From Clarkia xantiana subsp. parviflora (taxonomy: Eukaryota > Streptophyta > Magnoliopsida > Myrtales > Onagraceae): DNA of 64,000 nucleotides. How positions within the stretch are numbered: the stretch's first letter is position 1; each line of letters opens with the position of its first letter. Both the position numbers and the translations under genes were made by a program. Below the pieces are notes generated by a model. That model did not search any database. It saw nothing but the letters and a program-made list of their open reading frames with translations, and had not been told where the DNA came from. Where the stretch lies: positions 23,976,763-24,040,762 of the forward strand of contig JAPTYO010000007.1 of assembly GCA_036873135.1 (NCBI GenBank), given 5' to 3'. This document shows, piece by piece, positions 48,024 to 59,557 of this stretch.

Positions 48024-48060
48024 CTAGAAATTTTTGCGTGTGCGTCGCACACGCGTGACA
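48024..48060 (-). mobile_element. Helitron-type 3' terminus
   Basis: Read on minus: an 8-bp stem (CGTGTGCG/CGCACACG), then CAAAAATTT, then CTAG and T. It lies only 122 bp from the end at 47902 in the same orientation, suggesting nested or serial insertions. Its body extends right, and the copia element at 49123 probably inserted into it. Confidence 0.6.
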
Positions 48061-49117
48061 CGTTATATACAGTTTATATTCATTAGTACGGATGCAATCA
48101 ATTTCAAAAAGAATATGATACATAAATATATAGTTTTAAACAATCAAATCAAAATAAATGAAGATATCATCATTTCTAGAATACTTGTAGAAATTTAGTT
48201 TAACAACATGTAGATTTTTAAAGACCAAACTTGATAACCTTAAATAAAAGACCAAACTTGTATAACCTTAAATAAAAGAACATAGTTATACTAATGCACT
48301 AATAACATCATAAATTACAAAATTGTTGTAAATTCGACTTATATAATTGCCTTTATTCATCTTTGTTAACAAATTGACTCTTTAACAAATTTTGTAGCCC
48401 TCCGCCAAATGTGCTTCCATCTTGTTCGTCAGTAAAATCAATATCGAGTCATCTTTTACCTATTAACAACAAAATGTGTAATTTTCAATTTGGGAAATCA
48501 GCACAATTACGTTTTCTCTGCAATTATGATGGAGTAATACAAACTAAATAACTTCTACGTTTGATAAAGCAAAAAGGAAAAGCAGGAATATCGATATTTC
48601 AAGAACTACAAGACATGCTAAGTTGTTAGAATTTAGAAAAGTCATGCTGAAAGCCAAAGATGAGAGTAATCAGAGGGATGAAAGAATGAAATGTCTCCTC
48701 CAAATCCATTAAATTTCGATAGATATTATTTCAATAGTGTATATTTGGTCTAATTTGTAGCCAACCTCCACGCATATATATCATACAAACAGTCCAAGGA
48801 TCATACAATTTAAATAGAAAAATTACATATAAATTGTTTATAACATATATTATCTTCATCAACCATAGAAAAGTAGAAACCTGATATATGCAAAAAGAAA
48901 AATGGTCTAGGAGAGAGATATTTAAGAAAATAGTTCAGCTTATTAAAGATTGATAGAACTATTTCTAGATAGGCTCTACAACTAAGGACTTGAAAGGCAC
49001 TCTAAGTTAGAACTATTTAGAACTAATGATTATTTCAGCAATTTATCTAACCAATGATATTCGAAATGGAGAAAATTGATTCACAATTACTGACAAATGA
49101 AATCAACAATTTATGCA
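48061..49117. other. AT-rich DNA between Helitron-type end and copia element
   Basis: No gene supported. Probably Helitron body sequence interrupted by the copia insertion. The matching flank continues at 54617. Confidence 0.4.
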
Positions 49118-49122
49118 TGAAG

Positions 49123-49450
49123 TGTTAAGAGTTGGTTTAATCTGGGCTCTGCCCCAGATTTGGGCTAAGCCCAATATCGTTGGCTGAATGGTTGTTGGCT
49201 GGGCTTCGGCTCATGTTGTGGTTATTGGCCCGTGTGGCCCTGTTGGTGATATTGTGGACGGTTGGTTCTTTAAGGACCATTTTGGAGGTTATTATTATTA
49301 AGGGGACCCTTGAGTATTTATACTCGGGACCCCGCCTATATAAGGTGAGAACAGGAACAGATTGAACTGTTGAAGTTCGATGAGCCGCAAACTGAGTCTC
49401 AAATTTTCTCTCTGATTTCTAGGGTTAGGTTAGGGTTCTGGAAATCCACA
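49123..49450 (+). repeat. 5' LTR
   Basis: 328 bp, TGTT at the start and CA at the end. A TATATAA box lies at 49337-49343 in 'ccgcctatataagg', so transcription should begin about 25-30 bases downstream. Near its end it holds telomere-like AGGGTTAGG repeats. Confidence 0.95.
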
Positions 49451-49462
49451 TGGTATCAGAGC
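49451..49462 (+). promoter_or_regulatory. Primer-binding site (initiator tRNA-Met)
   Basis: TGGTATCAGAGC directly follows the LTR. It is complementary to the 3' end of plant initiator tRNA-Met, the usual primer for copia reverse transcription. Confidence 0.95.
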
Positions 49463-49718
49463 GTGATCCTAGCCTCCGCTGTTCCTCTCTTCGATCAAAC
49501 CACCTTTCCATCATCAATCCTGACAGATTCATCACCCCTAGCCTCATCCCGTAGAGCATCCTCTCTGGAAGACGAACCGTCGTTCTTCATCGACCAAGAC
49601 GATTCGTTTCGATTCCACCGATCTCTGTTCGTGTATATCCGATTTTGATCGGATCCTTCTTTGCTGCTGTTGATCCATCTCCTTTTTTTGATTCTTGGAG
49701 AATATCCTGTTTAATTTC

Positions 49719-52700
49719 ATGTCGCACCACTCGGAAGGCTCGGATGGCGAAGGAAACTCACACTCCAACGCAACCGTAGGAATTCCGGTTATTGACTTCT
49801 CCTCTGAGGTCCACTCCTTTCATCCTCTTTATCTTCATAGCTCCGACAACCCCAGTCAAAGCTTGCTGTCGATCAAACTGAGTGGTCAGGACAACTACCG
49901 TAAATGGAGCCAAGGAATGCAGATCATCCTATTGGGCAAAAACAAAATCGGCTTCATCACAGGTTCTTGTTCTCGTGACTCCTTCGATAGCAAGTTTTAT
50001 AGCCTTTGGGACCGTTGCGATGCTGTTGTTCGTGGCTGGATTATAAACTCAGTTACAGATGATATTTCAGATAGTATTCTCTATCTTGAGAATGCTTCAT
50101 TAGTTTGGAAGGAGTTACAAGAAAGGTTTGACAAAACAAATGGGTCCCGTACCTATCAGTTACACCGTGAGATTGTTATGTGCAGACAAGGGCTTGATTC
50201 TATCTCAGTGTTCTTTACAAAGCTTAAAGGCCTTTGGACTGAATATGATAACGCTTGTTCGCTTCCCAATGTTCCTCATGATTCTTTCAGACGTCATGTT
50301 GAGCATAAACAGAATGAGCGTCTCTTTCAATTGCTGATGGGTTTGAACGACAATTTTGGCAATGTTCGAAGTAATCTTCTCTTATGGACTCCCATTCCAT
50401 CGCTCAACCAGGCATATGGGATCCTCCTTCATGAGGAAAGTCAGAGGGATGTTTCCTCCTCACTTTCAGCCGTTGAAGGAACTCTGTTGTCTGCCAAGAT
50501 ATCAGTGCAAACTGAAAACAAGCCCAAAAGGCCTCCCAATAACAATTTGCACTGTGATTTCTGCAAAAAGAGGGGACATACAATTGATCGATGCTATTCA
50601 AAGGGTTGTGACTTTTGTCAGAAGAAAGGCCACTGCAAAGAGAACTGTTACAAGCTAAATGAACTTGTGAAGGCCAAAGCTGTAATGGCCAAGGCTCAGA
50701 ATGATTCAACTGTCCCTGATGTTGATGGTTTACAAACCTCTGTGCCCAACACCAAATCCCAAGGAAGTGTGACCCTCACAAATGAGATGTTTGACAAACT
50801 TCTGCAGAGAGCTGGAGGTAGTGCCAACACTGCAAACGTTGCCACAGCCACCACCTCTGAAGAATTCCCTATACAGGGAGCTGGTATGGTCACTACTTCC
50901 CTTTTATCTAACAAATTTGAAAATTGGATTTTGGATACAGGGGCTAGTAACCACATGACAAAGGATTTTAGTTGGCTGATTAATTACAAGACTCTTTCAA
51001 ATGTAAAAGTTCAATTGCCAAATGGTTTATATTCTTGTGCTGCTGGAATTGGAGATTATAAAATTTCTGATTCAAAAATTTTGAGAAACATATTGTATTT
51101 ACCTGATTTTGCCTACAATCTTATCTCTGTTTCTCAATTAACAAAGGATCTGAATTGCTCTGCCATATTTTTTCCAAATTTTTCTATTATGCAGGACCTC
51201 TCAAATGAGAGGGTCTTGGCAAATGGTAGAGTCCAATCTGGCCTATATCTTCTTGATACCAGCAGCACCAATGTTTCTTCTGTTGCCTTAAGTACTGTTA
51301 GTGACAATAAGGCCATAAACCTTTGGCACATGCGTTTTGGGCATGCTTCTGTTAATTCCTTGCAACATTTGAATAGTTTGAAAGATTTCAGAAATAAGAA
51401 TCTTGTAGTTCATGATTGTCCCATCTGTCCCTTAGCAAAATTTCCTCGTTTACCTTTTGATATGTCTAAATCAAGAGCAGATGCTCCCTTTGATCTTGTT
51501 CATAGTGATGTGTGGGGACCCTATAAATCAGCCACTTATGACAATAAAAACTATTTTCTTACCCTTGTTGATGATTATTCAAGAGTTACTTGGGTTTTTT
51601 TAATGGAATTTAAGCATAATGTGGCTGAATTGATCAAGTACTTTATTCAGATGGTCCAAACTCAATTTGACAAGACTGTCAAGATTTTCAGAAGTGATAA
51701 TGGAGGAGAATTCTTTAGTACACATTTAACTGATTTTTTTAAATCTAAAGGAATTCTTCACCAAAGTTCTTGTTCTCACACACCACAACAAAATGGAAGG
51801 GTGGAAAGAAAACATAGACATTTACTTGAAATTGCAAGGGGTTTGAAACTACAAGGTTCTATTCCAAATCGTTTTTGGGGGGATTGCATCCTCACTGCTT
51901 GTTACTTGATTAACAGAATGCCTACAAAAATCCTTGACCAAAAATCTCCTCTTGAAATTTTAAGTGGGAAACCACCTGATTTGCAACACCTTAGGGTTTT
52001 TGGATGTCTCACATTTGCAAAGAATTTGGTAGTGTCTGATAAATTTGCTGCTAGATCTATTCCTGCTGTTTTTTTAGGATATTCTGATCTTAAGAAAGGA
52101 TATAAACTTTACAATTTGGAATCCAAAAGTTTTTTTGTAAGCAGGGATGTAAAATTTCTTGAACACATATTCCCATTTTCTAGCACAAAATCTTCTACAT
52201 TGCCATTCTTTACAGATGATGAGACAACCACCCTTGTTGATGATGGAAAAGCCTTCTTTGATGGCCATCCTGAAATACATTCTGACACTTTGGATGTCCC
52301 TGTTGTTAATGATTCACTAAATGATGAGGATACTTTTGATAGTTATGAAAATGTCCCAGATGCAAATGATGACAACATTGTTGTTTCTGATGCCCAACAA
52401 GTTGATCCCCCTGATAGTTTTGCTCCTCAATCTGTATGGAGGTCCACTAGAATCAGAAGAGCTCCCATCCATCTTAATGATTATGTGGTCAATGTTGGAA
52501 TCACTGATCATCCTCTTTCTGATTATATTGGATATTATAACATTACTTCTGATTATAAGTGCTATCTCACTTCACTTTCAAAGCATGTAGAACCCAGCTC
52601 TTTTGCAGAAGCTGAAATGGATCCTGGATGGGTAGAAGCAATGAAGGAGGAGATCACTGCATTAGAAGAAAACAAAACCTGGGACATTGTTCCCCTTCCA

Positions 52701-54218
52701 GCTGGAAAAAAGGCCATTGGATGTAAGTGGGTATTTAGATTGAAGTTTAACTCTGATGGCACCTTGGATAGGTACAAAGCTAGGTTAGTTGCTAAAGGTT
52801 TCAAACAAATTTATGGGATTGATTACTTTGAGACATTTTCACCTGTTGTTAAAATGAAAACTGTCAGAGTAGTCCTTTCTTTGGCATCCATACATTGCTG
52901 GCCCTTATTTCAAATGGATGTTTCAAATGTTTTTTTACAAGGGGATCTTGAGGAAGAAGTTTACATGACTCTTCCACAAGGATTTAGTAATCTAAGGGGG
53001 AATCAAAACAATTCTGTTTGTAGATTACGAAAATCCTTGTATGGTTTGAAACAAGCTTCTAGACAATGGAACTTAAAACTCACTGAATCCCTTTGTAAAG
53101 CTGGTTTTAAACAATCTTATTACGATCCTTCTTTGTTTACCAAGTCTAAAGGTGCTCAGATTGTTATACTTTTGGTCTATGTAGATGACCTGGTCATTAC
53201 TGGCAACAATGCTGAAATGATTTCTGATTTAAAGCTGGTTTTGCAAAGTAATTTCAAAATGAAAGACTTAGGGGATTTGCAATATTTTCTGGGAATTGAG
53301 GTTGCTCGTTCAAAAAGGGGCATTGTTTTAAACCAAAGAAAGTATGCACTTGAGTTAATCTCTGAGGCTGGGTTAATTGGTTGTAAACCAGTTAAAACTC
53401 CTATGGAGGTTAACCTTAAGCTGACTACTAGAAAACAGGATGAGTTCCTCAAAACCAATCTGAATGATGATCTGCTGCATGATATTACTGGGTACAGAAG
53501 GTTGATAGGGAAACTTTTATATCTTACACTCACTAGGCCTGATATTGCTTATGTTGTGCAGCATCTCAGTCAGTTCTTACAAGCCCCAAAACAGTCACAT
53601 TATCAAGCTGCTTTAAGGGTAGTTAAATATGTGAAGCTTGAACCTGGAAAAGGAATATTTTTTGATGCTAACAGTTCTTGTAGCTTGAATGCTTTCTGTG
53701 ATTCTGATTGGGGATCGTGCACTGAGTCTAGAAAATCATTAACTGGTTATGTTGTGATGATAGGTAATTCACCTGTCTCTTGGAAGGTAAAAAAGCATGA
53801 TGTTGTTTCCCTTTCTTCGGCTGAATCTGAGTATAGGAGCATTAGGCATACTGTTGCTGAATTGGTTTGGTTAAGAGGTCTTATGGAAGAGTTAGGTTTT
53901 CCTCAGACTTTAGCCTCTAAGCTGCATTGTGATAATAAGGCTGCTTTACATATTGCTTCAAATCCTATTTTTCATGAACGTACTAAGCATATTGAAATTG
54001 ATTGTCATTTTTCTAGACAGATGCTTATGAAAGGGTTTGTGCAGACTTCTTATATTAGAACAGATGAACAGGTTGCTGACTTGTTCACTAAGGCGTTAAG
54101 TTGGAAACAACATTATTATCTTGTGGGAAAACTTGGAATGATTAATTTGTTTCCTGGTCTTAAGTGTTCAGGTATTGGCAGTGATGAAAATCTTTCTGAG
54201 CCAGGGGGAGCAGGTTGA
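49719..54218 (+). CDS. Copia gag-pol polyprotein
   Basis: A single uninterrupted frame of 1,499 aa from ATG at 49719 (MSHHSEGSDG). The upstream in-frame TTG at 49695 is a less likely start. Approximate order: Gag capsid region (YRKWSQGMQIILLGK, about 60-240); two CCHC zinc knuckles (CDFCKKRGHTIDRC near 279, and CDFCQKKGHCKENC near 297); aspartic protease DTGASNH near 406; integrase HHCC domain (LWHMRFGH near 537, then CPIC) and catalytic D, D, E (DVWGPY near 598, SDNGGEF near 660, NGRVERKH near 694); reverse transcriptase with YVDDL near 1154; RNase H (CDSDWGS near 1327, SAESEYRS near 1367). The product makes the element's particles, copies its RNA and integrates the cDNA. All catalytic signatures are present. 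Confidence 0.95.
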   Translation: MSHHSEGSDGEGNSHSNATVGIPVIDFSSEVHSFHPLYLHSSDNPSQSLLSIKLSGQDNYRKWSQGMQIILLGKNKIGFITGSCSRDSFDSKFYSLWDRCDAVVRGWIINSVTDDISDSILYLENASLVWKELQERFDKTNGSRTYQLHREIVMCRQGLDSISVFFTKLKGLWTEYDNACSLPNVPHDSFRRHVEHKQNERLFQLLMGLNDNFGNVRSNLLLWTPIPSLNQAYGILLHEESQRDVSSSLSAVEGTLLSAKISVQTENKPKRPPNNNLHCDFCKKRGHTIDRCYSKGCDFCQKKGHCKENCYKLNELVKAKAVMAKAQNDSTVPDVDGLQTSVPNTKSQGSVTLTNEMFDKLLQRAGGSANTANVATATTSEEFPIQGAGMVTTSLLSNKFENWILDTGASNHMTKDFSWLINYKTLSNVKVQLPNGLYSCAAGIGDYKISDSKILRNILYLPDFAYNLISVSQLTKDLNCSAIFFPNFSIMQDLSNERVLANGRVQSGLYLLDTSSTNVSSVALSTVSDNKAINLWHMRFGHASVNSLQHLNSLKDFRNKNLVVHDCPICPLAKFPRLPFDMSKSRADAPFDLVHSDVWGPYKSATYDNKNYFLTLVDDYSRVTWVFLMEFKHNVAELIKYFIQMVQTQFDKTVKIFRSDNGGEFFSTHLTDFFKSKGILHQSSCSHTPQQNGRVERKHRHLLEIARGLKLQGSIPNRFWGDCILTACYLINRMPTKILDQKSPLEILSGKPPDLQHLRVFGCLTFAKNLVVSDKFAARSIPAVFLGYSDLKKGYKLYNLESKSFFVSRDVKFLEHIFPFSSTKSSTLPFFTDDETTTLVDDGKAFFDGHPEIHSDTLDVPVVNDSLNDEDTFDSYENVPDANDDNIVVSDAQQVDPPDSFAPQSVWRSTRIRRAPIHLNDYVVNVGITDHPLSDYIGYYNITSDYKCYLTSLSKHVEPSSFAEAEMDPGWVEAMKEEITALEENKTWDIVPLPAGKKAIGCKWVFRLKFNSDGTLDRYKARLVAKGFKQIYGIDYFETFSPVVKMKTVRVVLSLASIHCWPLFQMDVSNVFLQGDLEEEVYMTLPQGFSNLRGNQNNSVCRLRKSLYGLKQASRQWNLKLTESLCKAGFKQSYYDPSLFTKSKGAQIVILLVYVDDLVITGNNAEMISDLKLVLQSNFKMKDLGDLQYFLGIEVARSKRGIVLNQRKYALELISEAGLIGCKPVKTPMEVNLKLTTRKQDEFLKTNLNDDLLHDITGYRRLIGKLLYLTLTRPDIAYVVQHLSQFLQAPKQSHYQAALRVVKYVKLEPGKGIFFDANSSCSLNAFCDSDWGSCTESRKSLTGYVVMIGNSPVSWKVKKHDVVSLSSAESEYRSIRHTVAELVWLRGLMEELGFPQTLASKLHCDNKAALHIASNPIFHERTKHIEIDCHFSRQMLMKGFVQTSYIRTDEQVADLFTKALSWKQHYYLVGKLGMINLFPGLKCSGIGSDENLSEPGGAG

Positions 54219-54270
54219 GTTGTTTTTTGCTCAGACCTGGTTCGTGTTGCTGCAAGTTGAAAGAACCCAG

Positions 54271-54282
54271 ATTAAGGGGGAG
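54271..54282 (+). promoter_or_regulatory. Polypurine tract
   Basis: ATTAAGGGGGAG immediately before the 3' LTR; primes plus-strand synthesis in LTR elements. Confidence 0.9.
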
Positions 54283-54611
54283 TGTTAAGAGTTGGTTTAA
54301 TCTGGGCTCTGCACCAGATTTGGGCTAAGCCCAATATCGTTGGCTGAATGGTTGTTGGCTGGGCTTCGGCTCATGTTGTGGTTATTGGCCCGTGTGGCCC
54401 TGTTGGTGATATTGTGGACGGTTGGTTCTTTAAGGACCATTTTGGAGGTTATTATTATTAAGGGGACCCTTGAGTATTTATACTCGGGACCCCGCCTATA
54501 TAAGGTGAGAACAGGAACAGATTGAACTGTTGAAGTTCGATGAGCCGCAAACTGAGTCTCAAATTTTCTCTCTGATTTCTAGGGTTAGGGTTAGGGTTCT
54601 GGAAATCCACA
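54283..54611 (+). repeat. 3' LTR
   Basis: 329 bp, nearly identical to the 5' LTR. It has AGGGTTAGGGTTAGGGTT where the 5' copy lacks one G. Confidence 0.95.
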
Positions 54612-54616
54612 TGAAG

Positions 54617-57600
54617 ATCCTCCTGAAAAGCTGCTACTCCTAAGTGAGTGTCTTGTTTTAGGGAAAAAGATCAACGAAAATATGTTCAATTATTTATTTT
54701 ACTTTGAGAAAAAAAAAAGAGAATATCTTGGTAAATTAGAAAAAAAGGAAAGATTTTCTGCTTTATGAACAACTCTTCTTATTTCTCTTTGTATAAATTA
54801 AATGTATTATGTACTAAAATTTAGTAACCAACAATTAGTAGACTCTTTTAAAGTATGCACTTTCACTTGCAATAGAGTGTTAAAAACAAAAGGATCAAGG
54901 AGTGTCCTTACTAAAACTCCAAGTTTTACAATAGATTTAAAAAAAAAAAAAACAAAAACATATTTACCTGATCACTTCCTTGCAGTCTAAGCAATTAACT
55001 CATCAGTTCCAAGTTTTATCTTCGGCAAGCCTAGATCTGCAAAAATAATAATAATAATAATTAATACTGATTCTTCTTGAAGACCTAACTAATTAATAGT
55101 TACAGGAGAATATGTCTATTGTTTTTCATTATAACTTGAGTTTTCATAAAACTTGTAACAAGGTAGATTGGCTCAACATAAGACAATTCACTATGGAACT
55201 CGAATATTTAATATCTTCAAAATATAATTTTCATAGTCATTAGTTTCAAGTTTACTTCCCCAGCGAGCGTAGATGTGCAACAGAAGAAAAAAAAAAGTAC
55301 TAAGGCCATGTTTAGACTTAGTTCATGAGTAAGTGCAACTATTGATTTTTCTTTATGACCTAATAACAATTACAACAGAATATACCTACTGTCTTCCACT
55401 ATAACTTGTATCTTCATAACACTTGGAACAAGGTAAATTGTCTCAACATAGTAAATAAGGCAGTCCAATAGGAAACTCGAAATATTTAACTTCTTTCTCA
55501 TATGAAAATTTTTCTTTTAAATAGTAGGTCAAATAATAGCCTTATGAACTGTTAAAGTTAAAAAAAATTCTTCTTCTCCATAATGATTTTCGGTATGCCA
55601 TAATAACAAATAATAAAAAGAAGTAGATGCTTAAAGCGCTAACTATAGGTACATATATATTATCATCCAAGGCATAAGATGGATTATAGGACTGAGAGAT
55701 TTGCAAATAACAATAGTATAGAAGGGAATGTATAAAAATTCAATCAAGATATCAACTGTGAAATCTCACCCAATTTTGATCATCTAATCTTTCAAAAGAA
55801 AGAAATACTTCAGCAAAAAGGTGAAATTCTATTCATGTTCCCTAGCAAGTTTTTATATGCTACTTACATCATATGTATATGTATGTTTGAAAGTTGAAAC
55901 TCATATCACCAAGTATTGAGTCAAATGTGAACAGCTTCAGTTAATTAAAAATTCAGGAAGCCATCATAGCTTTCATATACCATGAAACTGAATTGCCAAA
56001 AAAAAAAAAGATTTATAGCCAGTTAACTCGTATTGGATATTTCTTACAGTGGTCATCTGCTCCATGTTGTATGTGGTCCATGTGGATGCATATGTATGTG
56101 GGTTCTGCATCTAGGGCTAGAAACATAAAGGTCTGTGAATACATGTTGTCTTGTATATCTTTTTTAATTTTTCTTAATTTGTTCATCCAAGCAGCGAATC
56201 TTATTAAGGGAACGTCATGCTTTTGCATGCTTGTGCTTACTCATATTGATGAATGGACCGGATCCTCTTTATTATAATAATGGAGGTTGCATGAAGAGTC
56301 TTGCATGAAATTAGTTATATAACTATTAAAATTGCAGAACTTGACATAATTATTTATTTATCGAGCAATGGTGTGCAAAAATCGATGTGAAAAATGGACA
56401 ATTTAAATTTAAATCTAGGTTATGGCAAAAAAAAAATATATTTAAATCTAGGTTACGTAAACCATTTGGTGTTTGTGTTTGAATTAAAGTTAATTCAGGA
56501 TGAAGAGACTAAGTTGGAATGCTTTTTGTATAACTGCGGTAGATTAGCGAGAGTCGCAAGTGACTGAGTATGGTGGGAACAACATGGCTAAACACTTTTG
56601 AAATCCAAGAAATTAGCAAATTACAGCAAAAGCATATACACATAATTTTTCAATTTCTGTAGAGTAAATCATTTAGGCATTTTATCGAGCACGTGGTCTA
56701 CGTAAATGTATGGTGACTTGATTTAAAAAAGAATAGGCTGGGCAACATGAATTTTGCAAATTGGCTACAAATAAATTGGGAGAGTCATGAAGGTTAGTAG
56801 ACTTACAAGAAAAGAAATGGAAGCATAAGTTGTAGGGAAATTGGAGGATGCTTGTCGTTGGATGAAGGCCGGCAAGAAAAGAGTGTCAGATGAAGACCCC
56901 AGGAAGAACGAGACGAGTGTCTTGCGATGGTGACAAACAGCAGGAATTCGACGGCGGGAAAGAAGCGTTAGATGAAGGCAACGAAACTCTCTGTTATTTG
57001 GAAGGCTTTGATAATCGGATGGCAAGCAGGCTTTGTTGATGATGGAGCCATGATATGAGTTTAGAAAAGCAGGTGGGAAGTACATAGGAGAAAGAAGAAG
57101 CCGCCATTGGAAGAAGGAAGAGGCACATGAGAGGTGACTCTTCCTGTTAGACAGGAAAATTTTATTTACGCTGTGTGATGAGACTTTTCAGAGGGTGGGA
57201 GAATTTTTTAGGGCGGGAAAGTGAGGACAAAATTAGAGTGAGGACATATTTAAATTTACAGATTTTTATTTATGTAATAGATTATTTTAGAATAAGATTT
57301 ATTAATATAAAATTGTGAAGCGTAGTAGTTAAATATATAATATTTTTTTTGTATTGGTATGCCATTTATAATGGTAAATTTGTATACATAAATATATAAT
57401 TAAATGTAGGTGTGTTAAATTTATTTAGGCATATATAATATAATAATTTTATAAATGCATATCTACTAATTTGCATGATGTTGTTTATTTATATTTATAA
57501 AATCAATACTTCGTAGACAATACAATTGAAAAAATAGATAAAGGAAATTGAGTCCCGTGCGGATTAGATATTTAATGTATTAATTAATTATTTTTATATT

Positions 57601-58515
57601 TAAGTGTGTAGAAAGTCGAACTTTAAAAAAAAAGTTGAACTTGAAATTTATGGGAATGATATTAAAAATGTATAGATATTTTTAAATTTGAATAAATCAC
57701 ATTTTAAAATTACCTAAATTTTGAAAGTTAAATGAAAAACTAAATAGTTTATAAGAAATACAAAAACAAATGTCTATAATTCATTAAAAAAATTATAAAT
57801 CTAAAAAATAAAAAGCAATGGCCATATATATAAATGAAATATAGTATACCAAATTCGTATTAGTGCGAAATTTAGTAGTCATTCAACAACAATGCTAAAA
57901 TAAGACTTTTTCAGAGTGATATAAATGTTGGACTGATTTACTTTAGTTTTTTTTTTTTTTGCCACTATTTACTTTAGGTTAAAAAATGTCAATTTCTCTA
58001 TTGCAATCATAAGTGCAATAGACAGAAGACTTTGTCAGGGTGATTTTAAGAGTTGGACTGATCCATTTCTCACAGTATATTAAGCAATATCTATTACACA
58101 ATCTTTTCTTTCAAAACTCCATTGAAATGGCTTCTCAATATATATAGTAAGTAATTAAAGATTTAGCATTGGACAAATCTCATTCTTCCTAAAACGAAGA
58201 GAGCAAAATAAATATACCAACTGGAGTCATTTGGTATTTTATGGCTTACTAAAACAGTGAATCAATTACTAAAATCCGTTGTCTATGAAGAAAGTTCAAA
58301 TGAGTATCCATTCCTGACTTCCTGTAATGTTCTCTACTCCCCTTTCGACTGTTTTTTTTTTTTTTTTGAGATTTTGAACTGCAATAGGAAACCAAAAGAC
58401 AAACATGAAAAATTCAAACTTCTTATAAAATATACTCAAAGATGTAATAACACTTGTGATAAAAGTTAGAGTCATGAATTTCTGAGAAAATGAAGTCGCA
58501 TTAAAACCCTTGAAT
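54617..58515. other. Gene-free AT-rich region
   Basis: No supported gene in about 3.9 kb. Two similar blocks around 55065-55200 and 55350-55480 share 'tacaggagaatatgtctattgt', 'cataacttgag/tatcttcata', 'caaggtagattggctcaacata' words, indicating an old direct duplication with a period of about 290 bp. 56820-57140 is GC-richer with no protein match. The left part may be the continuation of the Helitron body split by the copia element. Confidence 0.45.
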
Positions 58516-58524
58516 TATAAATAA

Positions 58525-59548
58525 GGGTCAATAACCTGGGAGAGGTCTGAAGTTTGGCCCTTGTGAATTTGAGAGGTCTGAAGTTTGAAATGGTGATAAC
58601 AAAGGTCTGAAGTTTGGACTTGTAGATAATAGAGGTCTCCGTTAGTTTTTTCCGTTAAAACTGACGGAAGTTGGTCATGTGCATTGCATGTGACCAGAAA
58701 TAAAAAAAAAATTCCAAAAATACCCTTCTTGCATCTCACATGATTCAATGAAAAGACGAAAATGCCCTTAAGGCCACCACCCAACTCCAGCCACCACCAC
58801 GGCTCCGGCCGGCCACTACCCAACTCCGGCGACCACCACCCTCTTCGGCGACCACCACCCTCTCCGGCGACCACCACCCTCTCCGGCCGGCCACCACCCT
58901 CTCCGACGATTGGGCCCAAATCGGAGCCACAAAGCTCCGATCGGAGCTCGGTGGCTCCGATTTGGGGCCACAGAGCTCCGATTTGGAGCTCTGTGGCTCC
59001 GATTTGGAGCTCTGTGGCTCCGATTTGGGGCCACAGAGCTCCAAATCGGAGCTCTGTGGCCCCAAATCGGAGCCACAGAGCTCCGATCGGAGCCACCGAG
59101 CTCCGATCGGAGCTTTGTGGCTCCGATTTGGGCCCAATCGGGGCCGGTGGCTCCGATTTGGGCCCAATCGAGGCCGTGGTGGCGGTCGCCGGAGAGGGTG
59201 GTGGCCGGCCGGAGAGGGTGGTGGTCGCCGGAGAGAGTGGTGGTCGCCGGAGAGGGTGGTGGCCGGCCGGAGCCGTGGCGGTGGTCGGAGTTGGGTTAGG
59301 TTTAAATTATGGACAGGGGTATTTTTGTCATTTCATCTTTATATTAATTAAACTTTTTATTAATTCAAATATTACAAAAGGGTATTTTTGACATTTCACA
59401 CGGTTCTGTTAAATTTGACAGAAAATTTGGACGGAAAACCTAAAAATCACAAAGTCCAAACTTCAGACCTCAGTTATCACCATTTCAATCTTCAGACCTC
59501 TCAAATTAACAAGGGCCAAACTTCAGACCTCTCCCAGGTTATTGACCC
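58525..59548. mobile_element. 1,024-bp foldback TIR element with GC-rich palindromic core
   Basis: Termini start GGGTCAATAACCTGGGAGAG on both ends and are flanked by an exact 9-bp duplication TATAAATAA (58516-58524 and 59549-59557), as in Mutator-like elements. The arms are complementary for most of the element ('gaggtctgaagtttgg', then 'caaaaatacccttt', then 'ccaccaccctctccggc'). The centre (about 58905-59165) is a cluster of GGAGCTC and CTCCGATTTGG palindromes. Because these short GC repeats contain no stops, frames of 86 to 209 codons are open on both strands. I regard these as artefacts, not genes. No transposase. Confidence 0.88.
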
Positions 59549-59557
59549 TATAAATAA

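Larger units (their letters stand above)
49123..54611 (+). mobile_element. Structurally complete Ty1/copia LTR retrotransposon
   Basis: LTRs at 49123-49450 and 54283-54611, primer-binding site, one long gag-pol frame, and polypurine tract are all in place. The 5-bp word TGAAG flanks both ends (49118-49122 and 54612-54616), proving one integration event. The two LTRs differ by a single substitution (49153 C versus 54313 A) and one base in the TAGGG run, so insertion was recent. Gene order protease-integrase-RT-RNase H assigns it to Ty1/copia. No frame damage is visible, so it may be autonomous. Confidence 0.96.

Noticed and set aside
37919..49117. Biosynthetic or defence gene cluster
   Set aside because: The genes in the window are unrelated housekeeping or signalling genes separated by transposons; nothing indicates joint function.
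49180..49365. 61-codon frame (MAEWLLAGLRLMLWLLARV) present twice, also at 54340-54525
   Set aside because: It lies inside the copia LTRs, which explains the duplicate; no known LTR protein.
58515..59391. Overlapping open frames of 86-209 codons on both strands (repeats of GA/APIG, LRFGA, EGGGRR)
   Set aside because: They arise from short GC-rich palindromic repeats in the core of a foldback MITE; composition is repetitive in every frame and no start, splice or domain evidence exists.
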